In this document: one piece after another, positions 45,350-55,265 of the stretch | How the letters are laid out: the number at the start of each line of letters is the position of its first letter | Numbering within the stretch: the first letter of the stretch is position 1 | DNA from: Lachnospiraceae bacterium UBA4260 | GTDB taxonomy: Bacteria; Bacillota; Clostridia; Lachnospirales; Lachnospiraceae | Assembly (NCBI GenBank): GCA_002395235.1 | Contig: DGWK01000037.1 | Location: forward strand, 7,706-71,705 | Length of the DNA stretch: 64,000 nt | Direction of reading: 5' to 3' | Program-made: the position numbers and the translations under genes | Notes under the pieces: generated by a model | The model's input: only the letters and a program-made list of their open reading frames with translations | Told to the model about the DNA's origin: nothing | Database searches by the model: none

Positions 45350-47179
45350 TCAGTTTCCTGAATCAAGTTTGAGTACGTTCATGAAGGCTTCCTTCGGAAT
45401 CTCTACGTTTCCGACGATCTGCATTCTCTTCTTTCCTTCTTTCTGCTTCTCCAGCAATTTCTTCTTTCGGGAAATGTCGCCGCCGTAGCACTTGGCCAGG
45501 ACGTCTTTGCGCAGCTGGCGCACTGTCTCTCGGGCGATGACGCGTCCGCCCACCGCTGCCTGGATCGGCACGTCGAAGAGCTGTCTCGGGATCTCTTCTT
45601 TGAGCTTCTCGCACATCTTGCGGCCGCGGTCATAGGCGCCCGCCGCATGGACGATGAAGGAGAGCGCGTCGACAGGCTCCTTATTCACAAGGATGTCCAT
45701 CTTGACCAGTTCGCTGGTCTCGTATCCCTTGAGGTCGTAGTCGAAGGAAGCGTAGCCTCTGGATCTGGACTTGAGGGCATCGAAGAAGTCGTAAATGATC
45801 TCATTGAGCGGCAGCTCGTATTTGAGGATCGCGCGGGTCTCTTCGATGTATTCGGTGTCCAGATAGCGGCCGCGGCGCTCCTGGCACAGCTGCATGATGG
45901 AGCCGATGAACTCGGTGGTCACCATGATCTCAGCGCTCACGATGGGCTCTTCCATGTGCTCTATTTTGGCGGGATCGGGGAGGTTGGACGGGTTGGTCAG
46001 TTCGATCATGGTCCCATCCGTCTTGTAGACCTTGTAGACAACGCCGGGCGCCGTCGAGATCAGGTCGAGGTCGTACTCTCTCTCCAGTCTTTCCAGAATG
46101 ACTTCCATGTGCAGAAGGCCGAGGAATCCGCAGCGGAAGCCGAAGCCCAGTGCCAGGGATGTCTCCGGCTCGAAGAAGAGCGACGCGTCGTTGAGCTGGA
46201 GTTTTTCCAGCGCATCGCGCAGATCCGGATACTTGGCGCTGTCCGCGGGATAAAGGCCGCAGTAGACCATGGGCTGGGCTTTTTTATAGCCGGGGAGGGG
46301 CTCCGCGCAGGGGCGGGCGTGCTCCGTGACTGTGTCGCCGACGCGGGCGTCCTTGATGTTTTTGATAGAGGCCGTGAAATAGCCGACCTGGCCCGCTGCC
46401 AGCTCGTCACAGGGGATGAACTGACCGGGTCCGAAGTAGCCGACTTCGACGACTTCCGCCGTGGCGCCGGTCGCCATCATACGAACGGTCATTCCTTTGC
46501 GGATCAGGCCCTCGCGGATACGGCAGAACACGATGACTCCCCGATAGGAGTCATATAGGGAATCGAAAATCAGGGCCTGCAGAGGCGCCTGGGCGTCCCC
46601 CTCAGGTGCGGGGATCTTGGCGACGACTGCTTCCAGTACATCCTCGATGCCGATGCCCTGTTTGGCCGAGATCAGAGGGGCGTCCTCCGCCTCGATTCCG
46701 ATGACGTCCTCGATCTCCTGCTTGACCTCCTCCGGCATGGCGCTGGGCAGGTCGATCTTGTTGATCACGGGAAAGACATCCAGATCATGCTCCAGAGCAA
46801 GGTAGACATTGGCGAGGGTCTGCGCCTGGATGCCCTGTGTGGCGTCCACCACCAGGATCGCGCCGTCGCAGGCAGCCAGAGACCGGCTCACCTCATAGTT
46901 GAAGTCCACATGACCGGGCGTGTCGATCAGGTTGAAGATGTACTCCACGCCGTCTTTTGCCTTGTAGATAAGACGCACCGCCTGGCTCTTGATCGTGATC
47001 CCGCGCTCGCGCTCCAGGTCCATGTTGTCCAGGACCTGGTCCTGCATCTCACGGCTGGTGAGAAGACCGGTCCGCTCGATCATGCGGTCCGCCAGCGTCG
47101 ACTTGCCGTGGTCGATGTGGGCCACAATGCAGAAATTTCTGGTCCTCTCCCTTATGCTGTCGTAATGATTTGATGCCAT
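45350..47179 (-). CDS. lepA: Elongation factor 4 (LepA)
   Basis: 609 residues, family length about 600. G-domain motifs are AHIDHGKST (G1), [10 protein letters not shown] (G2), DTPGHVDF (G3) and NKIDLPSA (G4). Domains II to V follow, and the LepA-specific C-terminus includes [24 protein letters not shown]. It is a ribosome-binding translational GTPase that acts in back-translocation or assembly of ribosomes. AAAGGAAAAC precedes the ATG. It heads the lepA-hemW pair. The 59-bp gap to the upstream lipoprotein gene holds a GC hairpin but no clear promoter, so some read-through from the transporter operon is possible. Confidence 0.98.
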   Translation of the reverse strand: MASNHYDSIRERTRNFCIVAHIDHGKSTLADRMIERTGLLTSREMQDQVLDNMDLERERGITIKSQAVRLIYKAKDGVEYIFNLIDTPGHVDFNYEVSRSLAACDGAILVVDATQGIQAQTLANVYLALEHDLDVFPVINKIDLPSAMPEEVKQEIEDVIGIEAEDAPLISAKQGIGIEDVLEAVVAKIPAPEGDAQAPLQALIFDSLYDSYRGVIVFCRIREGLIRKGMTVRMMATGATAEVVEVGYFGPGQFIPCDELAAGQVGYFTASIKNIKDARVGDTVTEHARPCAEPLPGYKKAQPMVYCGLYPADSAKYPDLRDALEKLQLNDASLFFEPETSLALGFGFRCGFLGLLHMEVILERLEREYDLDLISTAPGVVYKVYKTDGTMIELTNPSNLPDPAKIEHMEEPIVSAEIMVTTEFIGSIMQLCQERRGRYLDTEYIEETRAILKYELPLNEIIYDFFDALKSRSRGYASFDYDLKGYETSELVKMDILVNKEPVDALSFIVHAAGAYDRGRKMCEKLKEEIPRQLFDVPIQAAVGGRVIARETVRQLRKDVLAKCYGGDISRKKKLLEKQKEGKKRMQIVGNVEIPKEAFMNVLKLDSGN

Positions 47180-47212
47180 ATATGTAACGTTTTCCTTTCT
47201 TCCTGAGGCTAC

Positions 47213-47231
47213 GGGCGGCAGTCCGCCGCCC
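47213..47231 (-). other. GC-rich hairpin between solute-binding protein and lepA
   Basis: GGGCGGC and GCCGCCC form a 7-bp stem with a 5-nt loop. No T-run follows in either direction, so it may only slow the polymerase or mark an RNA end. Confidence 0.45.
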
Positions 47232-47238
47232 TGCGCGC

Positions 47239-49980
47239 TCAGCTGTTCTCGTTGATATAGATCTGCACTCTGCTCTGGATGACGCCCGCTACGTCTCTCG
47301 CGCTCTTTTGACCTGCGAAGAAAGCTGCGGACTCCTCTACGATAATATTTTCGATGCTGGAGTCATAGTAAGCTTCCGTGCTCAGTGACTTCAGGAATGT
47401 GTAGAGCTGATCCACTTCCGTGTCAGAGATCCTGGGCAGTTCGATATTTTCACCGCCAATGTTCATGACCACGTGGTCCTCGACGCGGTTTCCGTTCTCA
47501 TCTGTGTAGTAGAGCGGCTCCATGGCAGTATTGGCCATCTTGTCCAATGCGTCGATGCTGACGGGCCAATACATGCTCACAGAATCCTGGTAATCGTCGA
47601 GAAGGAACCTGCGCACGAAGCTCCAGCAGGCGTCTTTGTTCTCGGAGGACGCGTTGACCGCGATCTCCAGCTGCGGGAAGATTGTCGCCGTTCCCGGCTT
47701 CGGGGAAGGGAACCCGGCCAAGGTGATGTCCGTTCCGAAAACGCCATAGCGAAGATTGACATACTCGTCAAAGGATCCCACTGCTTCCCTTGTGAACAGT
47801 GCCTTGCCGCTTCTGTAGAAGGCGGTGGTGTCCTCCTGATACTTGCTCTCGTCGATTTTTTCAGGGAACTGGCCGATGAACTCAAGGAGCTGTATGAATT
47901 CGTCGGAGTCGAACCGGCATTCCGATTTCTCCCAGTCAATGAACTGGTCGCCGCACATCTCCAGGGCGGAATAGAGGACATCCTTCTGCGTGGCCACGCC
48001 GAAGATCAGTTCAGGCTCTACCCCTTTCTGCTGGGCGATCTGCTTCACCAGATCGATCGTAAATCCGGATCCGTCTCCGATGTCCTCGGTCTTTCCTACG
48101 ATCGAGTTCACGAAGAAGGAAGGGATGACCGCGTACATCTTTCCGTCCGTCTTGAAGGCGTCAAATACATTCGTGAGGTATTCTCTGCCGGCGATCTCTT
48201 CGTCGGCTTCCATGTAGGGCGTGAGATCCTCGAAGACGCCCTTGTTGATATAACTCTTGATCGGCATGACCGCCGAGAGGACCATGATATCCGGCGCGTT
48301 TCCGGACGCGATGTCCGTGTTGAGCCTTGTCAGGCCTTCCGATCCCGTCTCCCCGTTGTACTGCGCGTAATCCACGATACTGACTCGCACGTCCTGGCTC
48401 TGCTTATTGAAGGCGAAGACCTGCTTGCGCACCTCGTAGTCCAGATAGTAGCTGCCCAGTGTGATCGTCTTGCGGTTTGCGACGACTTCGGGATCCACTT
48501 TCCCAAGGGATACGACCATATTGTTTCCGACGAGATCCGCGACAATCGCCGCATATTGGGAATCCTCCATCTCAACAAAACCGGTCATCGCCGTGATGTC
48601 CATATCGGAATCCACGAAGTCCACGACCTTGACGACCTCGGAGCCGTCCAGGTTCATTCCGTACACCGCATTGGTGCCGGCCAGATACAGCTGATAGCTG
48701 TGTCCCGGGAACAGGAAGGTCGCCCCGATCTCCGAAGGGATGGGATAGGTATTGCCCAGAGCTCCTGTCTTTGTATCTACTACTGCGATCTCCTCGCCGC
48801 TGCCACCATAGGAAAGAATGGCGACCGTGCCGTCCTCCAGCACATAGGGCGTGGCGCTCCGCACCATCGCATCCGTACTGATGTTCCTGATGAAAGATCC
48901 GTCCGCGCTGCTGTACAGGTCAAGTCCCGCGGAAGTGCTGACAACCAGACCTTCGCTGCTGTAAGCGAGGTTATTTACGAAATACTCCGCTTCCGCGCCT
49001 TCGGAAGCCTTGGCGGGCGCTGACCACAGCTCCTGCCCTTCCGGCGTAATACAGCTCAAAACATAGACCGCCTCGCCCTCTCCGACCATTTCGGAGGGGT
49101 CGACTTCCTGGACATCTTCCACAACAAGTTTGTTCTCTCCGTCGGTTACATCGGGGTCGTCTTTGAATTCATCCGCGGGAGATGTGATCCCTTCCGTGGA
49201 CTCCTCCTGCAGAGCAGGGTCATTGGTCGGAGAATCTTCGCCGTTTGACACAAATTCCTCGATGTTTTCCGCACCGGGTCCTGCACTTCCGGCTGTATCC
49301 TCCTCGACGGCCACGTCGGGCCCCGTTGCCTCTCCGGTCTCCTCGTAAGCGCCGGCAGGTCCCTGCGCGTCAGCTTCTTCTTCCATTTCGTTGACGGGTG
49401 CGTTCTCCGCATCCTCAAGTTCCTCGACCGGAGCTGCGGCCGTGGCGCCGCCGGGACCTTCTTCCGGGACAGGTCCCTCCTCAGTTACAGGACCTTCCTC
49501 CGTTGCTGGGCCTTCCGTGCCCGGGCCTTCTTCCGTACCGACATAGGCCGCCGAATCGCCGTCATAGGAGACCCTGGCGATATAGTAATTGCCGTCGTCG
49601 CCAAAGCTCATGGAGATCACATCCTGCATGCCGCTGCCGATGAGCATGTTGTATTGAAGATCCGATCCGTCCGGATTAAAGTTCATCAGCACATGGCTTC
49701 CGGAGTCCGAGCTGCCGAGGGAATACCCTGTCGCGTACAGGCGGCCGTCTTTGAAGGCAAGACTGTCCACGTTGATGTCATTCAGAAACCCTTCTTCCTC
49801 ATCTTCAAGAACGATCTGCTGGGAGCTGTACACGCAGTCAACATTTACTGCTGTGCCTGCTCCGCCCTGGGGATCTTTTGCCCCGCCGCTGCTACTGCTG
49901 CTCGCTCCTCCGCAGGCCGTCATTGTCAGTGCCAGCACTGCTGCCGTCGCCGCGCTGATCATCCTGGTAATTCGTCTCAT
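47239..49980 (-). CDS. Very large solute-binding lipoprotein with N-terminal propeller-like domain
   Basis: 913 residues. A signal peptide ends in the lipobox TMTAC with Cys23. The first half (about 45-480) has short beta-propeller-like repeats ([36 protein letters not shown]), interrupted by an acidic, repetitive segment (about 155-270) with [16 protein letters not shown]. The C-terminal half (about 490-913) is an ABC extracellular solute-binding family 1 domain, ending near [18 protein letters not shown] and [14 protein letters not shown]. This domain pair is known in Clostridia sugar-type ABC systems. It is the last gene of the operon with two permeases. Its start overlaps the MacB-like gene by 89 bp. 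Substrate unknown. Confidence 0.85.
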   Translation of the reverse strand: MRRITRMISAATAAVLALTMTACGGASSSSSGGAKDPQGGAGTAVNVDCVYSSQQIVLEDEEEGFLNDINVDSLAFKDGRLYATGYSLGSSDSGSHVLMNFNPDGSDLQYNMLIGSGMQDVISMSFGDDGNYYIARVSYDGDSAAYVGTEEGPGTEGPATEEGPVTEEGPVPEEGPGGATAAAPVEELEDAENAPVNEMEEEADAQGPAGAYEETGEATGPDVAVEEDTAGSAGPGAENIEEFVSNGEDSPTNDPALQEESTEGITSPADEFKDDPDVTDGENKLVVEDVQEVDPSEMVGEGEAVYVLSCITPEGQELWSAPAKASEGAEAEYFVNNLAYSSEGLVVSTSAGLDLYSSADGSFIRNISTDAMVRSATPYVLEDGTVAILSYGGSGEEIAVVDTKTGALGNTYPIPSEIGATFLFPGHSYQLYLAGTNAVYGMNLDGSEVVKVVDFVDSDMDITAMTGFVEMEDSQYAAIVADLVGNNMVVSLGKVDPEVVANRKTITLGSYYLDYEVRKQVFAFNKQSQDVRVSIVDYAQYNGETGSEGLTRLNTDIASGNAPDIMVLSAVMPIKSYINKGVFEDLTPYMEADEEIAGREYLTNVFDAFKTDGKMYAVIPSFFVNSIVGKTEDIGDGSGFTIDLVKQIAQQKGVEPELIFGVATQKDVLYSALEMCGDQFIDWEKSECRFDSDEFIQLLEFIGQFPEKIDESKYQEDTTAFYRSGKALFTREAVGSFDEYVNLRYGVFGTDITLAGFPSPKPGTATIFPQLEIAVNASSENKDACWSFVRRFLLDDYQDSVSMYWPVSIDALDKMANTAMEPLYYTDENGNRVEDHVVMNIGGENIELPRISDTEVDQLYTFLKSLSTEAYYDSSIENIIVEESAAFFAGQKSARDVAGVIQSRVQIYINENS

Positions 49981-51631
49981 ACTCTACCGCCTTTCTGTTC
50001 TCGGGGATTCTCTCAAAGGGAGTAAGGCCCTTATCTTCCAGTCTGCCCGGATCCGCGCTGTCTTTTGCCGCCGGAGTCTGTGAGGAACCGCCGGCCGCTT
50101 CGGCAGAAGCCGCCTGATCCGCTTTCGTCTCCTTCCCGGATGCCTTCTCAGAATCGGAAGGTTCCCGGTCAGAGAGGTCCTCAGACTGTTCTTTTTCCCT
50201 GTAGTACTCGGGATATCTCTTTCTCGACTGTCTCTCGTAGACGCTGTCCTGCAGGCTCTGAATGCCTCCCATGAGCGTCCAGCTCTTATGCCTGTACCAG
50301 TGGATGATCATCCACACAAGGAGCAGGATCGCCAAAGCGATCAGAATGCATTCCAGCAGGAACAGAGCCGCGAAGATCGTCTCCCATCCGATCGCCACAT
50401 TTTCCCAATAGGGATAGCGCACCGCTGCCGTCCGCATGCCCAGAAGGGGAAATTCCCGAATGTCCTTCACAAGGTTTCGGATCCCGAAGCGGTTCGTGTT
50501 GTCCACGACGATCGCTCCCGTCTCCTCTCCCAGTGCCTTTTTGAGAATGGCTGCCGCATATCCTTCGACCGGATCGGGCATCACGATCTCATAGGCCGTG
50601 ATCATTCCCGTGTCTTTATAATTGGTGTTGGTGGTCCCTACATTTTCGTTGTTGTGCGTCTCATCCGGGACCGTTCCCTGCTCGTCTCCCGTTCCCGACT
50701 GGGATGCCTCGCCGGATCCGGCAGCACTGCCGCTGCCCGTATCCGAGCCCGTGCCCGTTCCGGAACCGCTGTCCGTCTCCGAACCGGAATCTGAGCTGGA
50801 ATCCGTCTCTGAACCCGCAGCCGAGCCCGCATCCGTATCGGCCTCCGGAGGCGCCTCATTTTCGGAAGCCAGCGCCAGGCCGGTGACCGCCGCAGGTCTC
50901 GCGGCAGAGCCGGGAACTCCACCCGCCGCCGCGCTCTGCCCGGCCGAATCGGATCCGTTTCCGGAGCCGCCGTACTGCAGAAGCGTTTTATATTGCACAA
51001 AGACTACGTAATCAGGGAGCCCCGCCTTCTGATAGAGGCTTCCCTGGGGCTTTTCATATACGCCCGCGATGCGCAGGTGCATGTCCTGGACGCGCACCGT
51101 CCTGCCTTCCACATTGAAGGCGCCGAACAACTTCCAGGCCGTCTCCTGATCCAGAAGGATCTCGTCCTTCATGACCGAATCGGGAAGGTAGTAGGTTCCG
51201 GCTGACAGCTTCAGGGGATGGAAGGTGAAAAAAGCGCCTCCCGTACCGACAGCCTCCACCGTCACTGTTTTGCTCCCCGCTGCGAGCGTCAGGCTCCCGA
51301 CTCCGCTGTAGCAGTCCTGCCACAGTTTGGCGTCCTCTCCTTCCGCCGTCAGTTTGATCGAATCCTGGGCCAGAGCGGTATGGATCTTGTATTCCAGCCC
51401 CTGGATGTCCTCTTCTTTCATCGCCTCCGACATCGGCATAAAGGCGCTCACCTGCGCGCAGGTCTGCTCCGCGCCCCACCGAGACGCCTCTCTCTGGTCC
51501 TCAAATTCGAGGGCCTTGAGGAGCCTGAAGCCGTGGATGGCACCCGCCGTAAGAAGAAGGATCACGCAGACCTTGAGAGCGGTCTTCTTCCACGGCGTTA
51601 TGCCGCGGCGCTTTTTCTTCTTTCGGATCAC
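49892..51631 (-). CDS. MacB-ectodomain-like membrane protein without FtsX permease core
   Basis: 579 residues. The N-terminal helix (about 15-37, ALKVCVILLLTAGAIHGF) is followed by a region like the MacB periplasmic core: LDQETAWKLFGAFNVEGRTV, VQDMHLRIAGVYEKPQG. A long Ser/Gly/Asp/Thr-rich linker (about 225-320) interrupts it, followed by TAYEIVMPDPVEGYAAAILK. One membrane helix (about 425-450) and a charged cytoplasmic tail end the protein; the three further helices of a MacB/FtsX permease are absent. It overlaps the adaptor gene by 4 bp (ATGA) and the lipoprotein gene by 89 bp. It could be an accessory that links adaptor and binding protein; function not established. Confidence 0.65.
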   Translation of the reverse strand: MIRKKKKRRGITPWKKTALKVCVILLLTAGAIHGFRLLKALEFEDQREASRWGAEQTCAQVSAFMPMSEAMKEEDIQGLEYKIHTALAQDSIKLTAEGEDAKLWQDCYSGVGSLTLAAGSKTVTVEAVGTGGAFFTFHPLKLSAGTYYLPDSVMKDEILLDQETAWKLFGAFNVEGRTVRVQDMHLRIAGVYEKPQGSLYQKAGLPDYVVFVQYKTLLQYGGSGNGSDSAGQSAAAGGVPGSAARPAAVTGLALASENEAPPEADTDAGSAAGSETDSSSDSGSETDSGSGTGTGSDTGSGSAAGSGEASQSGTGDEQGTVPDETHNNENVGTTNTNYKDTGMITAYEIVMPDPVEGYAAAILKKALGEETGAIVVDNTNRFGIRNLVKDIREFPLLGMRTAAVRYPYWENVAIGWETIFAALFLLECILIALAILLLVWMIIHWYRHKSWTLMGGIQSLQDSVYERQSRKRYPEYYREKEQSEDLSDREPSDSEKASGKETKADQAASAEAAGGSSQTPAAKDSADPGRLEDKGLTPFERIPENRKAVEYETNYQDDQRGDGSSAGTDNDGLRRSEQQ

Positions 51632-53034
51632 TGCTGCACATCCTCCGCAAGCCGCACCTGCATACCGGCGGAAACCGGTTTGGTGGTGGTCGTGATGACA
51701 TATTCATAGCCGCTGAGCGATCCCGAGATCGCGGTCAGCAGGTCGTCGCTGTCAAGTACCTGCACATCCACTCTGGTGGCGATATATCTGTTTCCGAGAG
51801 GGCTCTCTTTGCTGCTCACGATCAGGATAAACTTGCCGTTGTTGTCCTCTCTCACCGCGTTGTTGGGAACCGTCAGGTCATAAGACTTGGTGTTCTCGCC
51901 GACGCTGAGCTGTATGGTCTCGCCCGCTTCCACTTCCGGGCTCTGAATCTCAAATTTCAATATTTTGCTGCCGGAGCTATCGGAAGGATCCGCCGTGATG
52001 CTGGACAGCGTAGCCTTAAACTCGGAATAGGCCCACTCGTTCTGGGGCTTGGCCTCCATGCCGACCTTGAGCATCTGCGCCTGCTCTTTGGTACAGGTGA
52101 AGCTCACGGTCATTCCCTTGCCTTCCGGCTGGATCACGGCCGCCGTAGTGTCCGAAGAGGTGGTGTCCCCTCCGTTATAGGCAATAGAGACGATGGTGCC
52201 GGCGATCGGAGCCTTCACCGTGGCTCCCTTCTCCGCCTTCTCGAGCTTCTCTACTTTGGCCTGTGCGGTTTCCATGGTCTTCTGAAGCTCTTTGAGCTCG
52301 AGCTCCGCCTGAATGCTCTTGATGGTGGCGTCCTTCTCGTTGGTCGCCCTGGTCAGCTCCGCCTCCGTCTCCGCCTTATAGGCCTGGGCGTCCGCCAGCT
52401 TCTTGGCGTCCCGCGCGGCCTTCTCCGCCGCCGCCGTGTCGCCCAGACCCGAAGTGTCCGACGCGCCGCTGAGCCTCTGCACTGCCAGCCCCGCTTCCGT
52501 GTCTTCTTCGAGTGCGTCCTCGTAATCGGAATTGACCTCGTCGAGTCTCTCCTGCATCTCATCTTCGGTCAGGTACTCGCCGTTTCGGATCCGCTCCACC
52601 GCCTCATTGGTCAGGTCGCCGCTGAAGAGCGCCTTCTGGAAGGCCGCCTTGGCGTCGTTATATTCCTTCCTGGCTTCCTTGAGTTCCTCGGACTCCGCGT
52701 CCTCCAGCTCGAAGAGCACGTCGTCTTTCTTGACCACGTCCCCGACTTTGACGTTGACCGCCGAGATCACTCTGGCGTTGGGCGCTTTCACGCTGTAGGG
52801 GTCCTCGACCTCCGCCACGCCCGATCCTCTGACTTTGGGCGTGATATTGCCCTGCTGCACATACTGCGTCGCCACCTGCGGGAGCGAATAATTCATGATC
52901 GTATTGGAGAAAAAGGTCAGGATCAGCATAATGGTGAGAAAAGCGATGGCTATGTTCTTGAGCCAGTCTCTTCTCGCCGCGCTCCGCTCCATCCTGTATT
53001 GTTCCCTGTTCTGCTTATCTTCGATTTCGTACAT
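51628..53034 (-). CDS. HlyD/RND-type membrane-fusion (adaptor) protein
   Basis: 468 residues from the ATG at 53034, which has GAGGTGG upstream. A membrane helix (about 26-47, NIAIAFLTIMLILTFF) is followed by a split barrel-sandwich domain (APNARVISAVNVKVGDVVKK and VKAPIAGTIVSIAYNGG). Between them is a long alpha-helical coiled-coil hairpin (about 115-260), and then come beta-barrel and C-terminal domains. Such adaptors usually serve efflux (HlyD, MacA, RND). Here it lies between importer-type ABC permeases and a solute-binding lipoprotein. In a Gram-positive it would reach into the wall space. Its partner in transport is unknown. Confidence 0.8.
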   Translation of the reverse strand: MYEIEDKQNREQYRMERSAARRDWLKNIAIAFLTIMLILTFFSNTIMNYSLPQVATQYVQQGNITPKVRGSGVAEVEDPYSVKAPNARVISAVNVKVGDVVKKDDVLFELEDAESEELKEARKEYNDAKAAFQKALFSGDLTNEAVERIRNGEYLTEDEMQERLDEVNSDYEDALEEDTEAGLAVQRLSGASDTSGLGDTAAAEKAARDAKKLADAQAYKAETEAELTRATNEKDATIKSIQAELELKELQKTMETAQAKVEKLEKAEKGATVKAPIAGTIVSIAYNGGDTTSSDTTAAVIQPEGKGMTVSFTCTKEQAQMLKVGMEAKPQNEWAYSEFKATLSSITADPSDSSGSKILKFEIQSPEVEAGETIQLSVGENTKSYDLTVPNNAVREDNNGKFILIVSSKESPLGNRYIATRVDVQVLDSDDLLTAISGSLSGYEYVITTTTKPVSAGMQVRLAEDVQQ

Positions 53035-53069
53035 AAACAAACCACCTCATAAAGTGACGACCCGGCTCA

Positions 53070-54134
53070 TCATTCCTTGATGCCGCCCTGATACAATATT
53101 CCTTCCACCAGATATTCTTCCCCGTACAGGAAGAAGAGCATGGGAAGGACCATATAGATGACTGCCACCGCGAACGCGAGCGAGATCTCTCCCGCGTTGA
53201 TCCTGGAAAGAAATACGGACAGCGGGTACATCTCCTCGTTGTCCAGCAGGATCAGCGGCTGCTCGACCATGTTCCAGTAGTCGATAAAGATCAAAATGGC
53301 GATCGACGCAAGTCCCCCTCTGCAGATCGGCATACAGATCTGCGTGAAGATCTGCCACTCGCCGGCCCCGTCAATGGCGGCCGCCTCGTAGAGCGAGTAG
53401 GGAATCCTGCGCATGTATTTCGTCAGCATGTAGACCGCAAACGGCGAGAATATGCCGGGCAGCCAGATCGCCCATCTCGTTCCTATGATCCCCAGCTCGG
53501 ATGATACCATAAAGTTGGGCACCAGTGTTACCTGATAAGGCATCAGCATGAGCACTATATATAAGAAGAAAATCAGCTGCTTTACCTTTCCCCGGTACCT
53601 GGCGAACCCGAAGGAGGCCAGCGAAGCGACCAGGAGCTGGAAGACCACGATCGGCACGACATAGATCACCGAATTCCAGAATTTCATCAGGTATTCCGGG
53701 CTCTTGAAAAGCACGGTTGCGTACTGGCTGAAAGTGACCATGTCCGGAATGAACTTGAGGTTGACCACCTCCGAGACGAACACTTTGCCGCCCGAGGTGT
53801 TCTGCGCGAAGATCGCGCCGTAGTTGGCGTTGATCTCCGAGGCTGTCATGAAGGAGTTCGTGAAGGTGAGCACCGTCGGCATCAGGAACAGGAAGGCAAA
53901 AAATACAGCCACCAGCGTTCTTCGAAACGCCTGCCTGCCCTCCGCCCTTCTTCTGTCGCTGATCGCGTCGTACTCCCTGTACTTCTCGCGGCTCGCTTTT
54001 TCCTTCTTGTCTTTTCTGTCCCTGACTTCTATTTCTTTCGGGGCAGCCTTTGGGGCTTCGGTCTTTTTTGGCTCTATTTCAGTATTCTTTTTATCTGCGG
54101 TGTTTTCGCTTTTTTTCTTTCTAAAAATACCCAT
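53070..54134 (-). CDS. ABC transporter permease, MalG/CUT1 type
   Basis: 354 residues. An unusual Lys/Glu-rich cytoplasmic N-terminus of about 75 residues precedes six membrane helices. The EAA loop is YEAAAIDGAGEWQIFTQICMP, as in MalG-like carbohydrate permeases, where it docks to the ATPase. It lies 6 bp after the partner permease. No ATPase gene is in the operon, so a shared MsmX-type ATPase elsewhere is likely (known from Firmicutes sugar systems). Substrate unknown; sugars or oligosaccharides are most common in this family. Confidence 0.9.
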   Translation of the reverse strand: MGIFRKKKSENTADKKNTEIEPKKTEAPKAAPKEIEVRDRKDKKEKASREKYREYDAISDRRRAEGRQAFRRTLVAVFFAFLFLMPTVLTFTNSFMTASEINANYGAIFAQNTSGGKVFVSEVVNLKFIPDMVTFSQYATVLFKSPEYLMKFWNSVIYVVPIVVFQLLVASLASFGFARYRGKVKQLIFFLYIVLMLMPYQVTLVPNFMVSSELGIIGTRWAIWLPGIFSPFAVYMLTKYMRRIPYSLYEAAAIDGAGEWQIFTQICMPICRGGLASIAILIFIDYWNMVEQPLILLDNEEMYPLSVFLSRINAGEISLAFAVAVIYMVLPMLFFLYGEEYLVEGILYQGGIKE

Positions 54135-54140
54135 AGTCGG

Positions 54141-55094
54141 TTATTGCTCCAGATCCCTTCCGAACCGGTCCTCCGCGATGAGAAGGATCCCGATCACCAC
54201 CATCATGAAGAGCGCCATGATGATCGCCGCGGAAGAGAGCTTCTGATAGTCCATGGACTGGAATGTATTGTTCATAAAATGCTGCATCATGTACAGAGAA
54301 TTATAAGGGTAATCTCCCGTCAGAAGATATACCTCCCTGAAGACCTTGAAGGAATTGATCAGCGACATAATGATAACGAACATTATCGTGGATGACAGAT
54401 AGCGGATCTTGATCATCCAGAAGATCTGCGTCTCGCTCGCGCTCTCCAGTCTTGCCACTTCGATCTGGTCCTTGGGAACGCTTGAGAGTCCCGACATGAA
54501 CAGGATCATGTTGTAGCCCAGGTTCTTCCACAGAAACAAAAGGACAATGACGATCGGCGCATAGTCCGATTTGAGCCAGTCGATCTTATCGATTCCGATT
54601 CGATTCAGGATCACATTGACGAGACCGTTGTAGTCAAACAACACCTGCCAGACAAGGATCACCGATGCAATGGGCACCATCATGGGACTTAAGAAGAAGG
54701 TCCGGAATAAGCTCTTTAAAGGTATGCGGCTTTCCATGATCACTGCCAGCCACAGTGACAATATAACCGCCAGCGGTACGGCCACCACTGAGAAGAGGAG
54801 CGTATTGCGCGCCGCCAGGGAAAACGCGTTGTTCCCCCAGGTATTGATAAAGTTGCGCAGCCCCACAAATTCATGCTGCACCGGGTTGTTCACTACGGAG
54901 TAGTAGATGACCACTCCGAACGGCAGTACAAAGAAGAGTCCCACTCCGACCAGACTCGGCAGCAGGTAGACCCAGGAGACTGCCCGTCCCCGCCACCTCC
55001 GAAGCCTGGCCGATCCGTATTTTCTTTCTTTTCGTGCCTGTGCCGCGTTATCTTTGAGATAGCGGTCTAACGATTTTCCTGCATCACTGCTCAT
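54141..55094 (-). CDS. ABC transporter permease, MalF/UgpA type
   Basis: 317 residues from the ATG at 55094 (MSSDAGKSLDRYL), with GGAG upstream; an earlier in-frame ATG has no ribosome site. Six membrane helices begin VSWVYLLPSLVGVGLFFVLP. The coupling loop is VARLESASETQIFWMIKIRYL, a variant of the EAA motif in which the usual Ala/Gly pattern is altered. It is the first gene of the five-gene operon: permease, permease, adaptor, MacB-like protein, solute-binding lipoprotein. Confidence 0.9.
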   Translation of the reverse strand: MSSDAGKSLDRYLKDNAAQARKERKYGSARLRRWRGRAVSWVYLLPSLVGVGLFFVLPFGVVIYYSVVNNPVQHEFVGLRNFINTWGNNAFSLAARNTLLFSVVAVPLAVILSLWLAVIMESRIPLKSLFRTFFLSPMMVPIASVILVWQVLFDYNGLVNVILNRIGIDKIDWLKSDYAPIVIVLLFLWKNLGYNMILFMSGLSSVPKDQIEVARLESASETQIFWMIKIRYLSSTIMFVIIMSLINSFKVFREVYLLTGDYPYNSLYMMQHFMNNTFQSMDYQKLSSAAIIMALFMMVVIGILLIAEDRFGRDLEQ

Positions 55095-55171
55095 GAAAGT
55101 ATCAATCTCCAACAAAGCAAACTTTGGCATATTATGCATATATCAAACTATTTTACCACATTCACGTAAAA

Positions 55172-55201
55172 AGCAGGCAGGAAATTTCGTTCCTGCCTGC
55201 T
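55172..55201 (-). terminator. Terminator of gpmI
   Basis: On the minus strand AGCAGGCAGGAA and TTCCTGCCTGCT (perfect 12 bp) are followed by TTTTACG, 65 bp past the gpmI stop and upstream of the transporter operon. Confidence 0.85.
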
Positions 55202-55265
55202 CTCATATTGTGTATTTTTTGTGAAATTCCGCCTTGATACCGATTAATGGCCGATTTTTCGCCGA

